Notes under the pieces: generated by a model
Database searches by the model: none
The model's input: the letters and a program-made list of their open reading frames with translations, nothing else
What the model was told of the DNA's origin: nothing
In this document: piece by piece, positions 8,829 to 17,025 of the stretch
How positions within the stretch are numbered: position 1 is the stretch's first letter
How the letters are laid out: each line of letters starts with the position of its first letter
Program-made: the position numbers and the translations under genes
NCBI RefSeq assembly: GCF_000794385.1
Contig: NZ_JTJB01000034.1
Span: 1 to 64,000 of the forward strand
Origin: Thermus sp. 2.9
Lineage (GTDB): Bacteria; Deinococcota; Deinococci; Deinococcales; Thermaceae
Direction: 5' to 3'
DNA: 64,000 nucleotides

Positions 8829-9848
8829 ATGGACGACAAGCGGCTGCTGGAGGTGAGAGACCTTAAGGTCCACTTCTTCACGGACGATGGCGTGGTGAAG
8901 GCGGTGGACGGGGTGTCCTTCCACGTGGACAAAGGGGAGACCCTGGCGGTGGTGGGGGAGTCGGGCTCGGGGAAGAGCGTGACTTCCTTGGCCATCATGC
9001 GGCTCATTCCCACGCCCCCGGGGCGGATTGTGGGCGGGGAGATCCTCTTCCGGGGGAAGGACGGCCAGGTGCGGGACCTCACCAAGCTCTCCGAGGCGGA
9101 GATGCGGCGCATCCGGGGTAACGACATCGCCATGATCTTCCAGGAACCCATGACGTCCTTGAACCCGGTGTACACGGTGGGGGACCAGATCGCCGAGGCC
9201 ATCATGCTCCACCAGGGGAAAAGCCGGAGGGAGGCCATGGAGCTCGCCGCCCACATGCTGGACCTGGTGGGGATTCCTGAGCCCAAGAAGCGGCTTGCCA
9301 ACTACCCCCACCAGATGTCCGGGGGGATGCGGCAGCGGGTGATGATCGCCATGGCGCTTTCCTGCAACCCTTCGCTTCTCATCGCCGACGAGCCCACCAC
9401 CGCCTTGGACGTGACCATCCAGGCGCAGATCCTGGAGCTGATGAAGAAGCTTCAGGAGGAGATCGGGATGAGCATTCTCTTCATCACCCACAACCTGGGG
9501 GTGGTGGCGGAGATGGCGGACCGGGTGGTGGTGATGTACGCGGGGCGGGCGGTGGAGCAGGCGGACGTGGTGCCGCTTTTCAGGGAACCGCTCCACCCGT
9601 ACACCCGGGGGCTTCTCCACTCGGTGCCCCGGCTGGACCTTGCGGCGGAGCGCAAGGAGCGGTTGGAGGCCATTCCTGGGAACGTGCCGAACCCGCTTTA
9701 CCTGCCTTCTGGTTGCGCCTTCCACCCCCGGTGCAAGCACTACGTGGAGGGGCTTTGCGACCGGGAGGTGCCGCCCTTGGAGGAAGTGGGGGACGGGCGG
9801 CAGGTGCGGTGCGTGCGCTGGCGGGAGATCCGGGAGGTTAGGGCATGA
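8829..9848 (+). CDS. Peptide ABC transporter ATP-binding protein (DppD/OppD type)
   Basis: 339 residues. Walker A is [11 protein letters not shown], the signature [15 protein letters not shown], Walker [13 protein letters not shown], and the C-terminal oligopeptide/dipeptide extension carries the Cys-rich end ([20 protein letters not shown]) usual for DppD. The ATG at 8829 was preferred over the in-frame GTG at 8811 because AAGGAG (8818-8823) is correctly spaced for it. It overlaps the next gene by ATGA, as expected for a heterodimeric ATPase pair. Confidence 0.92.
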   Translation: MDDKRLLEVRDLKVHFFTDDGVVKAVDGVSFHVDKGETLAVVGESGSGKSVTSLAIMRLIPTPPGRIVGGEILFRGKDGQVRDLTKLSEAEMRRIRGNDIAMIFQEPMTSLNPVYTVGDQIAEAIMLHQGKSRREAMELAAHMLDLVGIPEPKKRLANYPHQMSGGMRQRVMIAMALSCNPSLLIADEPTTALDVTIQAQILELMKKLQEEIGMSILFITHNLGVVAEMADRVVVMYAGRAVEQADVVPLFREPLHPYTRGLLHSVPRLDLAAERKERLEAIPGNVPNPLYLPSGCAFHPRCKHYVEGLCDREVPPLEEVGDGRQVRCVRWREIREVRA

Positions 9849-10822
9849 GCGGGGTCCTGCTGGAGGTCAAGGACCTCAAGAAGCACTTTCCCATCCGGGG
9901 CGGGGTGCTTTCCCGGGTGGTGGGGAGCGTCAAGGCGGTGGACGGGGTTTCCTTCGCCATAAGGCGGGGGGAGGTGTTGGGGCTGGTGGGGGAGTCGGGG
10001 AGCGGCAAGACCACGGTGGGCCGCACCCTGTTGCGCCTCATTGAGCCCACGGGGGGAAGGATCCTTTTTGACGGGGAGGACATCACCGAGCTGCCCAAGG
10101 ACAAGCTAAGGCCCTACCGCCGCCGGATGCAGATCATCTTCCAAGACCCCTTTAGCTCCCTGAACCCGCGGATGACGGTGGGGGACATCATCGCCGAGCC
10201 CCTAGTGATCCACGGGATTGGCAAGACGCCCCAGGAGCGGACCGAGCGGGTGGCGGAGCTCCTAAAGCTCGTGGGGCTTTCTCCCGATCACATGCGCCGC
10301 TACCCCCACGAGTTTTCCGGGGGGCAGAGGCAACGCATCGGCATCGCCCGGGCCCTGGCGGTGGCACCGGAGTTCATCGTGGCGGACGAGCCGGTTTCCG
10401 CCCTGGACGTGTCCATCCAGGCCCAGGTGGTGAACCTTCTCCAGGACCTGAAGGAGGAGCTGGGCCTCACCCTGCTCTTCATCGCCCACGACCTGGCGGT
10501 GGTGGAGTACATCTCCGACCGGGTGGCGGTGATGTACCTGGGCAAGGTGATGGAGATCGCTTCTTCGCGGGAGCTCTACCGCAACCCCAAGCACCCCTAC
10601 ACCGAGGCCTTGCTCTCGGCGGTGCCCATTCCTGACCCCACGGTGAAGCGGGAGCGCATTGTGCTCCAGGGGGATATTCCTTCCCCCATCAACCCCCCTT
10701 CGGGGTGCGTCTTCCGCACCCGTTGCCGCTACGCCCTCCCCGAGTGCGCCCACACCGTGCCCGAACTCAAGGAGGTGGCCCCGGGCCACTACAAGGCCTG
10801 CATCCGGGACGACATTCTTTAA
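9845..10822 (+). CDS. Peptide ABC transporter ATP-binding protein (DppF/OppF type)
   Basis: 325 residues with Walker [14 protein letters not shown]-loop [16 protein letters not shown], signature [15 protein letters not shown], Walker [15 protein letters not shown] and a C-terminal Cys cluster ([16 protein letters not shown]). Translationally coupled to the DppD-type partner (ATGA overlap). It closes the operon; the hairpin at 10840-10862 follows its stop. Confidence 0.93.
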   Translation: MSGVLLEVKDLKKHFPIRGGVLSRVVGSVKAVDGVSFAIRRGEVLGLVGESGSGKTTVGRTLLRLIEPTGGRILFDGEDITELPKDKLRPYRRRMQIIFQDPFSSLNPRMTVGDIIAEPLVIHGIGKTPQERTERVAELLKLVGLSPDHMRRYPHEFSGGQRQRIGIARALAVAPEFIVADEPVSALDVSIQAQVVNLLQDLKEELGLTLLFIAHDLAVVEYISDRVAVMYLGKVMEIASSRELYRNPKHPYTEALLSAVPIPDPTVKRERIVLQGDIPSPINPPSGCVFRTRCRYALPECAHTVPELKEVAPGHYKACIRDDIL

Positions 10823-10839
10823 AGGGTGTGGCGGGTAGG

Positions 10840-10866
10840 ATACCCCCCTTCGTGGGGGGGTATACT
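10840..10866 (+). promoter_or_regulatory. Hairpin overlapping the leaderless acuB promoter
   Basis: ATACCCCCC (10840-10848) and GGGGGGTAT (10855-10863) form a 9-bp stem over a 6-nt loop. Its right arm runs into TATACT (10861-10866), a good -10 that sits 6 nt before the acuB ATG. The element could end the transporter transcript, act as an operator over the -10, or both. No strong -35 seen. Confidence 0.6.
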
Positions 10867-10872
10867 CTTTTC

Positions 10873-11499
10873 ATGCTGGTCAAAGACGTGATGCGCTCCC
10901 CCGTGGTCACGGTGGGGCCGGAGGCCACGCTGGAGGAGGCGTACCGCCTGCTTTTAGAACGGGGCATCCGCCACCTGCCCGTGGTGGCGGGAGGGCGGCT
11001 TCTTGGCATCATCACCGACCGGGACATTCGCCTGGCCACGAGCCACCTGAACCCTAAGGGGCCATGTCCCACCTGCGCCAGGGTGGAGGAGGTCATGACC
11101 AAGGAGGTGGTCACCGCCCACCCCTTGGACCCCGTGGAGGAGGCGGCCCGGGTGATGCGGGAGCGGAAGATCGGCTCCTTGCCCGTTTTGGAGGACGGCG
11201 GACTCGTGGGGATCGTCACCGGCATAGACCTGCTGGATGCCCTCTTGAAGCTCACCGGGGTCACGGAGCCCTCGGGGCGGCTGGAGGTGCGGCTGCCCGA
11301 TCGGGTGGGGGAGCTCGCCCGGCTCACGGGGTACTTGGCGGGGCGGGGGGTGAACATCCACTCCCTCCTTTCTTACCCGGAGGACGGGGACTTCGTGCGG
11401 GCGGTGGTGCGGGTGAACACCTTGGAAACCCACCTCCTGGCGGAGGGCCTGAGGCGGGAAGGGTTTGACGTGCTTTGGCCGCCCAAGAAGCCATGGTGA
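10873..11499 (+). CDS. acuB: AcuB-like CBS-pair and ACT domain protein
   Basis: 208 residues. Two CBS motifs cover residues 1-130 (MRSPVVTVGPEATLEEAYRLL; VMTKEVVTAHPLDPVEEAARVM), which bind adenine nucleotides. The C-terminal 70 residues (LEVRLPDRVGELARLTGYLAGRGVNIHSL) form an ACT regulatory domain. CBS-CBS-ACT is the AcuB architecture; in Bacillus acuABC controls acetyl-CoA synthetase acetylation. The next gene is AcuC-like and overlaps by ATGGTGA. No AcuA-type acetyltransferase is in the window. The ATG is placed by TATACT 6 nt upstream. Confidence 0.85.
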   Translation: MLVKDVMRSPVVTVGPEATLEEAYRLLLERGIRHLPVVAGGRLLGIITDRDIRLATSHLNPKGPCPTCARVEEVMTKEVVTAHPLDPVEEAARVMRERKIGSLPVLEDGGLVGIVTGIDLLDALLKLTGVTEPSGRLEVRLPDRVGELARLTGYLAGRGVNIHSLLSYPEDGDFVRAVVRVNTLETHLLAEGLRREGFDVLWPPKKPW

Positions 11500-12620
11500 T
11501 CTACCGGGACGAGTACCGCCTTTACAACTTCGGCCCGGATCACCCCTTCTCCCCGGTGCGGCTGGAGATGCTCACCTCCCTCCTCCAGGCCCTGGGGGTG
11601 TGGCGGGCGCCCCTTTTTCCTCCCGAGGCCACCCGGGAGGAGGTGCTTACCGTCCACTCGGAGCGCCTGGTGAGGCGGGTGGAGGCGGCAAGCCGAGGGG
11701 AAAGGGTGCCGGATCTGGAGCACTACGGCCTGGGCACGGGGGACACCCCCGTCTTCCCCGGCATGGAACGGGCGGCAAGGGTCTTGGTGGGGGGGACCCT
11801 CGAGGGGGCGCGGCGCATCCTCGCCGGGGAAAAGCGGGTTTTGCAACTGGGGGGCGGCCTGCACCACGCCCAGTACGACCGGGCCTCGGGGTTTTGCGTG
11901 TACAACGACCTTTCCGTGGCCATCCGCCACCTGACCCGGGCTGGGCTGAGGGTGGCTTACCTGGACATTGACGTCCACCACGGGGACGGGGTGCAGTGGA
12001 TCCACTACGAGGAGAAGGAGGTCCTCACCCTAAGCCTCCACGAGTCCGGCCGCTACCTCTTCCCCGGCACCGGGCACGTGCACGAGGTGGGCCGGGGGGA
12101 AGGGGTGGGGAGGAAGCTCAACCTTCCCCTGGAGCCCTTCACGGAGGACGAAAGCTACCTCGAGGTCTTTGAAACCCTGGTGCCCTGGGCCTTGCGGGCC
12201 TTCCGGCCCGACGTCCTGGTGGTGCAGGCAGGGGCGGACGCCCACTACCTTGACCCCTTGGCGGACCTCCTCCTCACCACCCGGGCCTATGAGAGGCTTT
12301 TCCGCCTGATCCTGGAGTACGCCGAGGCCTACACGGGGGGGCGGGTCCTCATCACCCTGGGGGGTGGGTATAGCCTGGACGGGGCGGTGCGGGTCTGGAC
12401 CCTTCTTTACCACGTCTTCCACGGCCTGCCCTTGCCGGAGCGCCTGCCCGAGGGGTGGCTAAAGGCTTGGGAGGAGCGGCTTGGGCGGCCCCTTACCCCC
12501 ACCCTCCACGACCCGGAGGCGCCTTACCCGGAAATCCCCCGCAGGCCGGAGATTGTGAAGCGCAACCGCCTGACCCTGGAGCGGCTCACAGAGCTTGTCT
12601 CCCCCTACCTGCTAGACTAG
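11493..12620 (+). CDS. acuC: AcuC-like class I histone-deacetylase-family protein
   Basis: 375 residues, standard for AcuC. The zinc amidohydrolase signatures are intact: His dyad in LGGGLHHAQYD, metal ligands in LDIDVHHGDG, the later Asp in QAGADAHYLDPLADL, and the glycine-Tyr loop LGGGYSLDG. It probably removes acyl groups from lysines of metabolic enzymes such as acetyl-CoA synthetase. The ATG at 11493 overlaps the acuB stop; the TTG at 11475 is an unlikely alternative. It is followed within 4 nt by ttuB. Confidence 0.9.
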   Translation: MVIYRDEYRLYNFGPDHPFSPVRLEMLTSLLQALGVWRAPLFPPEATREEVLTVHSERLVRRVEAASRGERVPDLEHYGLGTGDTPVFPGMERAARVLVGGTLEGARRILAGEKRVLQLGGGLHHAQYDRASGFCVYNDLSVAIRHLTRAGLRVAYLDIDVHHGDGVQWIHYEEKEVLTLSLHESGRYLFPGTGHVHEVGRGEGVGRKLNLPLEPFTEDESYLEVFETLVPWALRAFRPDVLVVQAGADAHYLDPLADLLLTTRAYERLFRLILEYAEAYTGGRVLITLGGGYSLDGAVRVWTLLYHVFHGLPLPERLPEGWLKAWEERLGRPLTPTLHDPEAPYPEIPRRPEIVKRNRLTLERLTELVSPYLLD

Positions 12621-12624
12621 CGGG

Positions 12625-12822
12625 GTGAAGGTGGTTTTGCGCCTGCCCGAGCGCAAGGAGGTGGAGGTCCGGGGAAACCGGCCCCTGAAGGAAGTTCTTT
12701 TGGAACTTGGCCTCAACCCGGAGACGGTGGTGGCCATCCGCGAAGAGGAGCTCCTCACCCTGGACCAGGTGGTGGGGGACGAGGAGCGAATAGAGGTGCT
12801 CTCTGCCATCTCGGGAGGCTAG
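12625..12822 (+). CDS. ttuB: TtuB, ubiquitin-like sulfur carrier for tRNA 2-thiolation
   Basis: 65 residues with a beta-grasp pattern and the diagnostic C-terminal Gly-Gly (SAISGG), the site that is adenylated and thiocarboxylated. Nearly the whole sequence (for example VVLRLPERKEVEV and ELGLNPETVVA) agrees with the T. thermophilus protein as I know it. TtuB donates sulfur to 5-methyluridine 54 of tRNA and can also be conjugated to lysines. GTG start 4 nt after acuC; ttuA follows at once. Confidence 0.95.
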   Translation: MKVVLRLPERKEVEVRGNRPLKEVLLELGLNPETVVAIREEELLTLDQVVGDEERIEVLSAISGG

Positions 12823-12823
12823 G

Positions 12824-13789
12824 GTGGTCTGCAAGGTTTGCGGGGAAAAGGCCCAGGTGGAGGTGCGCTCCCGGGGGTTTGCCCTTTGCAAGGCGCACTA
12901 CCTGGACTGGTTCGTGAAGGAAACGGAAAAGGCCATCCGCCGCCACAAGATGCTTTCGCCGGGGGAGCGGGTCTTGGTGGCGGTTTCCGGGGGGAAGGAC
13001 TCCTTGGCCCTGTGGGATGTGCTGAGCCGCCTGGGCTACCAGGCGGTGGGGCTCCACATTGAGCTCGGCATCGGGGAGTATTCCCGGCGGAGCCTCGAGG
13101 TCACGGAGGCCTTCGCCCGGGAAAGGGGCCTCCCGCTTCTGGTGGTGGACCTCAAAGAGGCCTATGGCTTCGGGGTGCCGGAGCTTGCCCAGCTCTCCGG
13201 GCGGGTGGCCTGCTCCGCCTGCGGCCTTTCCAAGCGCTACATCCTGAACCAGGTGGCGGTGGAGGGAGGCTTCCGCGCCGTGGCCACGGGCCACAACCTG
13301 GACGACGAGGCGGCGGTCCTCTTCGGCAACCTCCTAAACCCCCAGGAGGACGCCCTGGTCCGCCAAGGGCCGGTCCTCCCGGAGAAGCCCGGCCTCGCCG
13401 CCCGGGTCAAGCCCTTCTACCGCTTTAGCGAGCGGGAGGTCCTCTCCTACACCCTCCTCCGGGGCATCCGCTACCTGCACGAGGAGTGCCCCAACGCCAA
13501 GGGGGCCAAAAGCCTCCTCTACAAGGAGGCCTTGAACCTGGTGGAGAAGGAGATGCCGGGGGCTAAGCTCCGCTTCCTCGAGGGCTTTCTAGAAAAGGTC
13601 CAACCTCGCCTTCAGGGGGAAGGGGAGGTGGCCCTGAGGGAGTGCCAGCGCTGCGGCTACCCCACCACGGGGGCGGTCTGCTCCTTCTGCCGCATGTGGG
13701 AGGCGGTCTACCGCAAGGCCAAGAAGCGGAGGCTCCTGCCCGAGGAGGCGGTCTTCCACCCCCACGCGGAGCCCACCCGTGCCGGTTGA
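12824..13789 (+). CDS. ttuA: TtuA, tRNA-5-methyluridine(54) 2-sulfurtransferase
   Basis: 321 residues. An N-terminal zinc motif (CKVCGEK and LCKAHY), the PP-loop VAVSGGKDSLA near residue 52, Fe-S cysteines in VACSACGLSK (about residue 130) and EECPNAKG (about residue 222), and a C-terminal zinc motif (CQRCGYPTTGAVCSFC) match the TtuA/Ncs6 family. It adenylates U54 and replaces its 2-oxygen with sulfur from TtuB, which stabilises tRNA at high temperature. Starts one base after the ttuB stop. Confidence 0.96.
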   Translation: MVCKVCGEKAQVEVRSRGFALCKAHYLDWFVKETEKAIRRHKMLSPGERVLVAVSGGKDSLALWDVLSRLGYQAVGLHIELGIGEYSRRSLEVTEAFARERGLPLLVVDLKEAYGFGVPELAQLSGRVACSACGLSKRYILNQVAVEGGFRAVATGHNLDDEAAVLFGNLLNPQEDALVRQGPVLPEKPGLAARVKPFYRFSEREVLSYTLLRGIRYLHEECPNAKGAKSLLYKEALNLVEKEMPGAKLRFLEGFLEKVQPRLQGEGEVALRECQRCGYPTTGAVCSFCRMWEAVYRKAKKRRLLPEEAVFHPHAEPTRAG

Positions 13790-13982
13790 GCCAGGGCTTC
13801 ACCGCCGCCACAAGGGAGGGCTTTACCGGGTCCTTTTCCTGCCCCGCCGCTCGGAAACGGAGGAGCTGGTGGCCTACCAAGCCCTCTACGGGAAGGGCGG
13901 CTGCTGGGCCCGGCCCCTGGCCAGCTGGCTCGCCCCGGTGGAGGGGCGGTGGGTGCCCCGCTTCCCGCCCTGCGAGGGGTGA
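13779..13982 (+). CDS. DUF1653 protein
   Basis: 67 residues overlapping the ttuA 3' end by 11 nt. The pattern HRHxKGGLYxVL, RRSETEELVAYQALYG, and WARPLASW is the DUF1653 signature. Function unknown. The overlap makes it part of the acuB-ttuA transcription unit. Confidence 0.8.
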   Translation: MPVEPGLHRRHKGGLYRVLFLPRRSETEELVAYQALYGKGGCWARPLASWLAPVEGRWVPRFPPCEG

Positions 13983-14019
13983 GGGGCTGGAAGCCCTTCC
14001 ACCCCTGGGCCGGGGGGAA

Positions 14020-14025
14020 TAGACT
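14020..14025 (+). promoter_or_regulatory. -10 (TAGACT) of alpha-glucosidase
   Basis: TAGACT lies 6 nt before the ATG with no room for a ribosome-binding leader, so the mRNA is probably leaderless. The same hexamer serves tRNA-Ser and the helicase palindrome here. Confidence 0.55.
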
Positions 14026-14031
14026 GGGGGC

Positions 14032-15618
14032 ATGTGGTGGAAAGAGGCGGTGATCTACCAGGTTTACCCCCGGAGCTTTCAGGACACGGACGGCGATGGC
14101 ATCGGGGATCTGGAGGGCGTGAGGCGGCGGCTTCCCTACCTCAAGTCCCTGGGGGTGGAGGCCATCTGGCTTTCTCCCTTCTACAAAAGCCCCATGCGGG
14201 ACTTCGGCTACGATGTGGCCGACCACTGCCAGGTGGATCCCATCTTCGGGAGCCTTCAGGACTTTGACCGCCTCCTGCAGGAGGCCCACGCCCTGGGGAT
14301 TAGGGTCCTCGTTGACCTGGTGCCCAACCACACCTCCAACGAGCACCCGTGGTTCTTGGAGTCCCGCGCCTCCCGGAATAGCCCCAAGCGGGACTGGTAC
14401 GTCTGGGCTGACCCTGCCCCGGATGGGGGCCCCCCCAACAACTGGCAGAGCTTTTTCGGTGGCCCCGCCTGGACCCTGGACGAGGCCACGGGCCAGTATT
14501 ACCTCCACCAGTTCCTCCCGGAGCAGCCCGACCTCAACTGGCGCAACCCCGAGGTGCGGGAGGCCATCTACGAGGTGATGCGCTTTTGGCTCCGGCGGGG
14601 AGTGGATGGGTTCCGGGTGGACACCCTTTGGCTTTTGGCCGAGGACCTCCTCCTGCGGGACGAGCCCGGCAATCCCGACTGGCGCCCGGGCATGTGGGAC
14701 CGGGGGCGGCACCTCCACCTCTACACCGAGGACCAGCCGGAGACCTACGCCTACGTGCGGGAGATGCGCTACGTGCTGGACGAGTTTTCCACCCCGGGGC
14801 GGGAGCGGATCATGGTGGGGGAGATCTACCTGCCCTATCCCCAGCTGGTGCGCTACTACCAGGCGGGTTGCCACCTGCCCTTCAACTTCCACCTGATCTT
14901 CCGGGGCCTTCCCGACTGGCGCCCTGAGAACATCGCCCGCATCGTGGAGGAGTACGAGAGCCTCCTCAGGCCCGCGGACTGGCCCAACTGGGTCCTCGGC
15001 AACCACGACCAGCCCCGCCTCGCCTCCCGCCTGGGGGAGGCCCAGGCCAGGGTGGCGGCCATGCTCCTCTTCACCCTGCGGGGCACCCCCACCTGGTACT
15101 ACGGGGACGAGCTCGCCCTCCCCAACGGGGAGATCCCCCCCGAGAAGGTGCAGGACCCGGCCGCTTTAAGGCAAAAGGGGCGCAAGGGGGAGCATGGCCT
15201 TCCCCCGGGCCGCGACCCCGAGCGCACCCCCATGCCCTGGGACGACTCCCCCTACGCCGGTTTTTCCACCACGGAGCCCTGGCTTCCCCTGAACCCCGAC
15301 TGGAAGACCCGAAACGTGGCCGCCCAGGAAAAGGACCCCCGCTCCATGCTCCACCTGGTGCGCCGCCTCATCGCCTTAAGGAAGGACCCGGAGCTCCTCT
15401 ATGGGGCCTACCGCACCTACGTCGCCCAAGGGGGCGTTTACGCCTACCTGAGGGGGGAGGGTTGGATCGTGGCCCTGAACTTCACGGACAAGGAGCGGGC
15501 CCTGGTCCTGCCTCGAGGGGGGCGGGTGGTCCTCTCCACCCACCTGGACCGGGAAGAAGGGGTGGGGGAGCGCCTTCTCCTGCGCCCGGACGAGGGCGTG
15601 GTCCTCCGGTTAGACTGA
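14032..15618 (+). CDS. GH13 alpha-glucosidase / oligo-1,6-glucosidase
   Basis: 528 residues, a complete GH13 enzyme. It opens WWKEAVIYQVYPRSFQDTDGDGIGDL. Catalytic residues are visible: nucleophile Asp197 in GFRVDTLW, acid/base Glu264 in MVGEIY and stabilising Asp326 in GNHDQPR. DLVPNHTSNEHPWF is the region I motif. No signal peptide, so it acts inside the cell on imported maltose-type or isomaltose-type sugars. Linkage preference cannot be settled by eye. Confidence 0.93.
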   Translation: MWWKEAVIYQVYPRSFQDTDGDGIGDLEGVRRRLPYLKSLGVEAIWLSPFYKSPMRDFGYDVADHCQVDPIFGSLQDFDRLLQEAHALGIRVLVDLVPNHTSNEHPWFLESRASRNSPKRDWYVWADPAPDGGPPNNWQSFFGGPAWTLDEATGQYYLHQFLPEQPDLNWRNPEVREAIYEVMRFWLRRGVDGFRVDTLWLLAEDLLLRDEPGNPDWRPGMWDRGRHLHLYTEDQPETYAYVREMRYVLDEFSTPGRERIMVGEIYLPYPQLVRYYQAGCHLPFNFHLIFRGLPDWRPENIARIVEEYESLLRPADWPNWVLGNHDQPRLASRLGEAQARVAAMLLFTLRGTPTWYYGDELALPNGEIPPEKVQDPAALRQKGRKGEHGLPPGRDPERTPMPWDDSPYAGFSTTEPWLPLNPDWKTRNVAAQEKDPRSMLHLVRRLIALRKDPELLYGAYRTYVAQGGVYAYLRGEGWIVALNFTDKERALVLPRGGRVVLSTHLDREEGVGERLLLRPDEGVVLRLD

Positions 15619-15622
15619 GGGC

Positions 15623-16264
15623 GTGGAGGATCCCTTCCAGGGCTTGGCGGAGGCCTACGAGGCTTGGTACGAGACCCCTTTGGGGGCCTACGCCATTGCC
15701 GAGGAGGAGCGGGCGCTATGGGCCTTTCTTCCCCCTGGGGAAAGTCTCCTGGAGGTGGGGGCGGGGACGGGCTACTGGCTCAGGCGCCTTCCCTACCCCA
15801 GGAAGGTGGGGGTGGAGCCCTCGGCGGCCATGCGCCGGGTGGGGATGCGGCGGACCGCCGGGGTGGAGTGGGTGGCCGCCCATGGGGAGGCCTTGCCCTT
15901 TCCCGACGGGGCCTTTGACGTGGTCCTCCTCTTCACCACCCTGGAGTTCGTGGTGGACGTAGAGCGGGCCCTGGCCGAGGCCAGGCGGGTCCTGAGGCGG
16001 GGCGGGGCCCTGGTGGTGGGGATCCTCGAGGCCCTCTCCCCTTGGGCTGCCTTCTACCGCCGCCTGGGGGAAAGGGGGGTCCGCCCCTGGACCCACGCCC
16101 GCTTCCTCGCCCGGGAGGACCTGTTGGCCCTCCTGGGCCCCCCCGAGGCGGAAGGGGGGGTGGTCCACCTGGCCCCGGAGGCCGAACCCCCTTACGCGGA
16201 GGCGGACCGGGCAGGGCGGCGGGCAGGGAACCGCCCTGCCCTATACTTGGGGAGGTGGCGGTGA
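15623..16264 (+). CDS. Class I SAM-dependent methyltransferase
   Basis: 213 residues, GTG start 4 nt after the glucosidase. Motif I is LLEVGAGTGYWL (about residue 40), motif II VGVEPSAAM, and FPDGAFDVVLLFTTLEFV is motif IV; RVLRRGGALVVGI is the post-motif strand. That is the Methyltransf_11 (UbiE/BioC-like) fold. Substrate unknown. Its stop overlaps the start of a second methyltransferase gene. Confidence 0.85.
   Translation: MEDPFQGLAEAYEAWYETPLGAYAIAEEERALWAFLPPGESLLEVGAGTGYWLRRLPYPRKVGVEPSAAMRRVGMRRTAGVEWVAAHGEALPFPDGAFDVVLLFTTLEFVVDVERALAEARRVLRRGGALVVGILEALSPWAAFYRRLGERGVRPWTHARFLAREDLLALLGPPEAEGGVVHLAPEAEPPYAEADRAGRRAGNRPALYLGRWR
16209..16247 (+). repeat. Inverted repeat with adjoining TATACT inside methyltransferase 3' end
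   Basis: GGGCAGGGCGG (16209-16219) and CCGCCCTGCCC (16231-16241) pair perfectly over 11 bp. TATACT follows immediately at 16242-16247, 13 nt before the next GTG. The order hairpin then TATACT repeats what is seen before acuB, so an internal promoter or operator is plausible. Confidence 0.5.
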
Positions 16265-17004
16265 AGGCCCTCTTTGCCCTCTACCCCCTTCTCCAGGGGG
16301 ACTACCGCGCGGTGGAGAAGGCCCTGCAGGCCTTAGAGGGAAGCGGGGTGGACCACCGGGTCTTCCCCACCCATACGGAGCTTTCCGGGGAGGAGGACAA
16401 GGTTTTCGCGGCCCTGCGGGAGGCCTTCCGGAGGGCGGCGGAGGAGGGGGCTGTGGTCTTGTGGGCCCTCCTCACCAACGCCTGCGAGGCCCGGGACCCC
16501 TTCCGCCAGGAGGAGCGGCTTCGCCGCTTTCCCCCTTTGGCCATCGCCCAAAAGGCCCTGGAGGGCATGGAGGCCAAAAGCGCCCTGGACATCGGCACCG
16601 GCACCGGGGTCTTCGCCGAGGCCTTCGCCCGGCTTGGGCTTTTCGCCGTGGGCCTGGACCCGCGGGCGGACCGCCTGGAGGTGGCCCGGGCCAAGGTGAA
16701 GGGGGCGCGGTTCGTGGAGGGAAGGGCGGAAAGCCTTCCCTTTCCCGAGGGGAGCTTTGACCTGGCCTTCTTCGGCCTCTCCCTCCACCACCTAGACCCC
16801 CTTCCCGCCCTAAGGGAGGCGGCGAGGGTGGCCCGGCGGGTGGCGGTGCTGGAGTGGCCCCACCGGGAGGAGGCGGTGGGCCCCCCCTTGGCCCGGCGCC
16901 TCTCCCCGGAGGCCCTGGAGGACCTCTTCCGCCGGGCTTTGGGAAGCCCGCCCCGCCTCCACCTGGAGGCGGATTGGGTGTTGGCCTTGTGGGAAAAGGA
17001 CTAA
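16261..17004 (+). CDS. YkoF-like domain fused to a SAM methyltransferase
   Basis: 247 residues from a GTG overlapping the upstream stop. Residues 1-80 (MKALFALYPLLQGDYRAVEKAL, VFPTHTELSGEEDKVFAALREAF, ALLTNACEA) resemble the YkoF/thiamine-binding (MTH1187-like) ferredoxin fold, known from thiamine/HMP-binding proteins. Residues 95-240 are a class I methyltransferase: motif I ALDIGTGTGVFAEAFA, then AVGLDPRADRL, AESLPFPEGSFDLAFFGLSLHHL. The fusion suggests a methylation step sensed or steered by a small heteroaromatic ligand, an inference only. It is coupled to another methyltransferase upstream. Confidence 0.75.
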   Translation: MKALFALYPLLQGDYRAVEKALQALEGSGVDHRVFPTHTELSGEEDKVFAALREAFRRAAEEGAVVLWALLTNACEARDPFRQEERLRRFPPLAIAQKALEGMEAKSALDIGTGTGVFAEAFARLGLFAVGLDPRADRLEVARAKVKGARFVEGRAESLPFPEGSFDLAFFGLSLHHLDPLPALREAARVARRVAVLEWPHREEAVGPPLARRLSPEALEDLFRRALGSPPRLHLEADWVLALWEKD

Positions 17005-17025
17005 AGGCCCCTTGGGGGGGCCTTT
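17003..17025. terminator. Bidirectional terminator between methyltransferase and tRNA-Leu
   Basis: AAAGGCCCC-TTGG-GGGG...CCTTT makes a stem of about 9 bp with A/T-rich ends in both directions, lying between the methyltransferase stop and the 3' end of the leftward tRNA-Leu. Confidence 0.7.

Noticed and set aside
13708-15006. 432-codon antisense frame opposite ttuA's end and the glucosidase
   Set aside because: No motif, skewed composition, and the sense genes are well-conserved enzymes.
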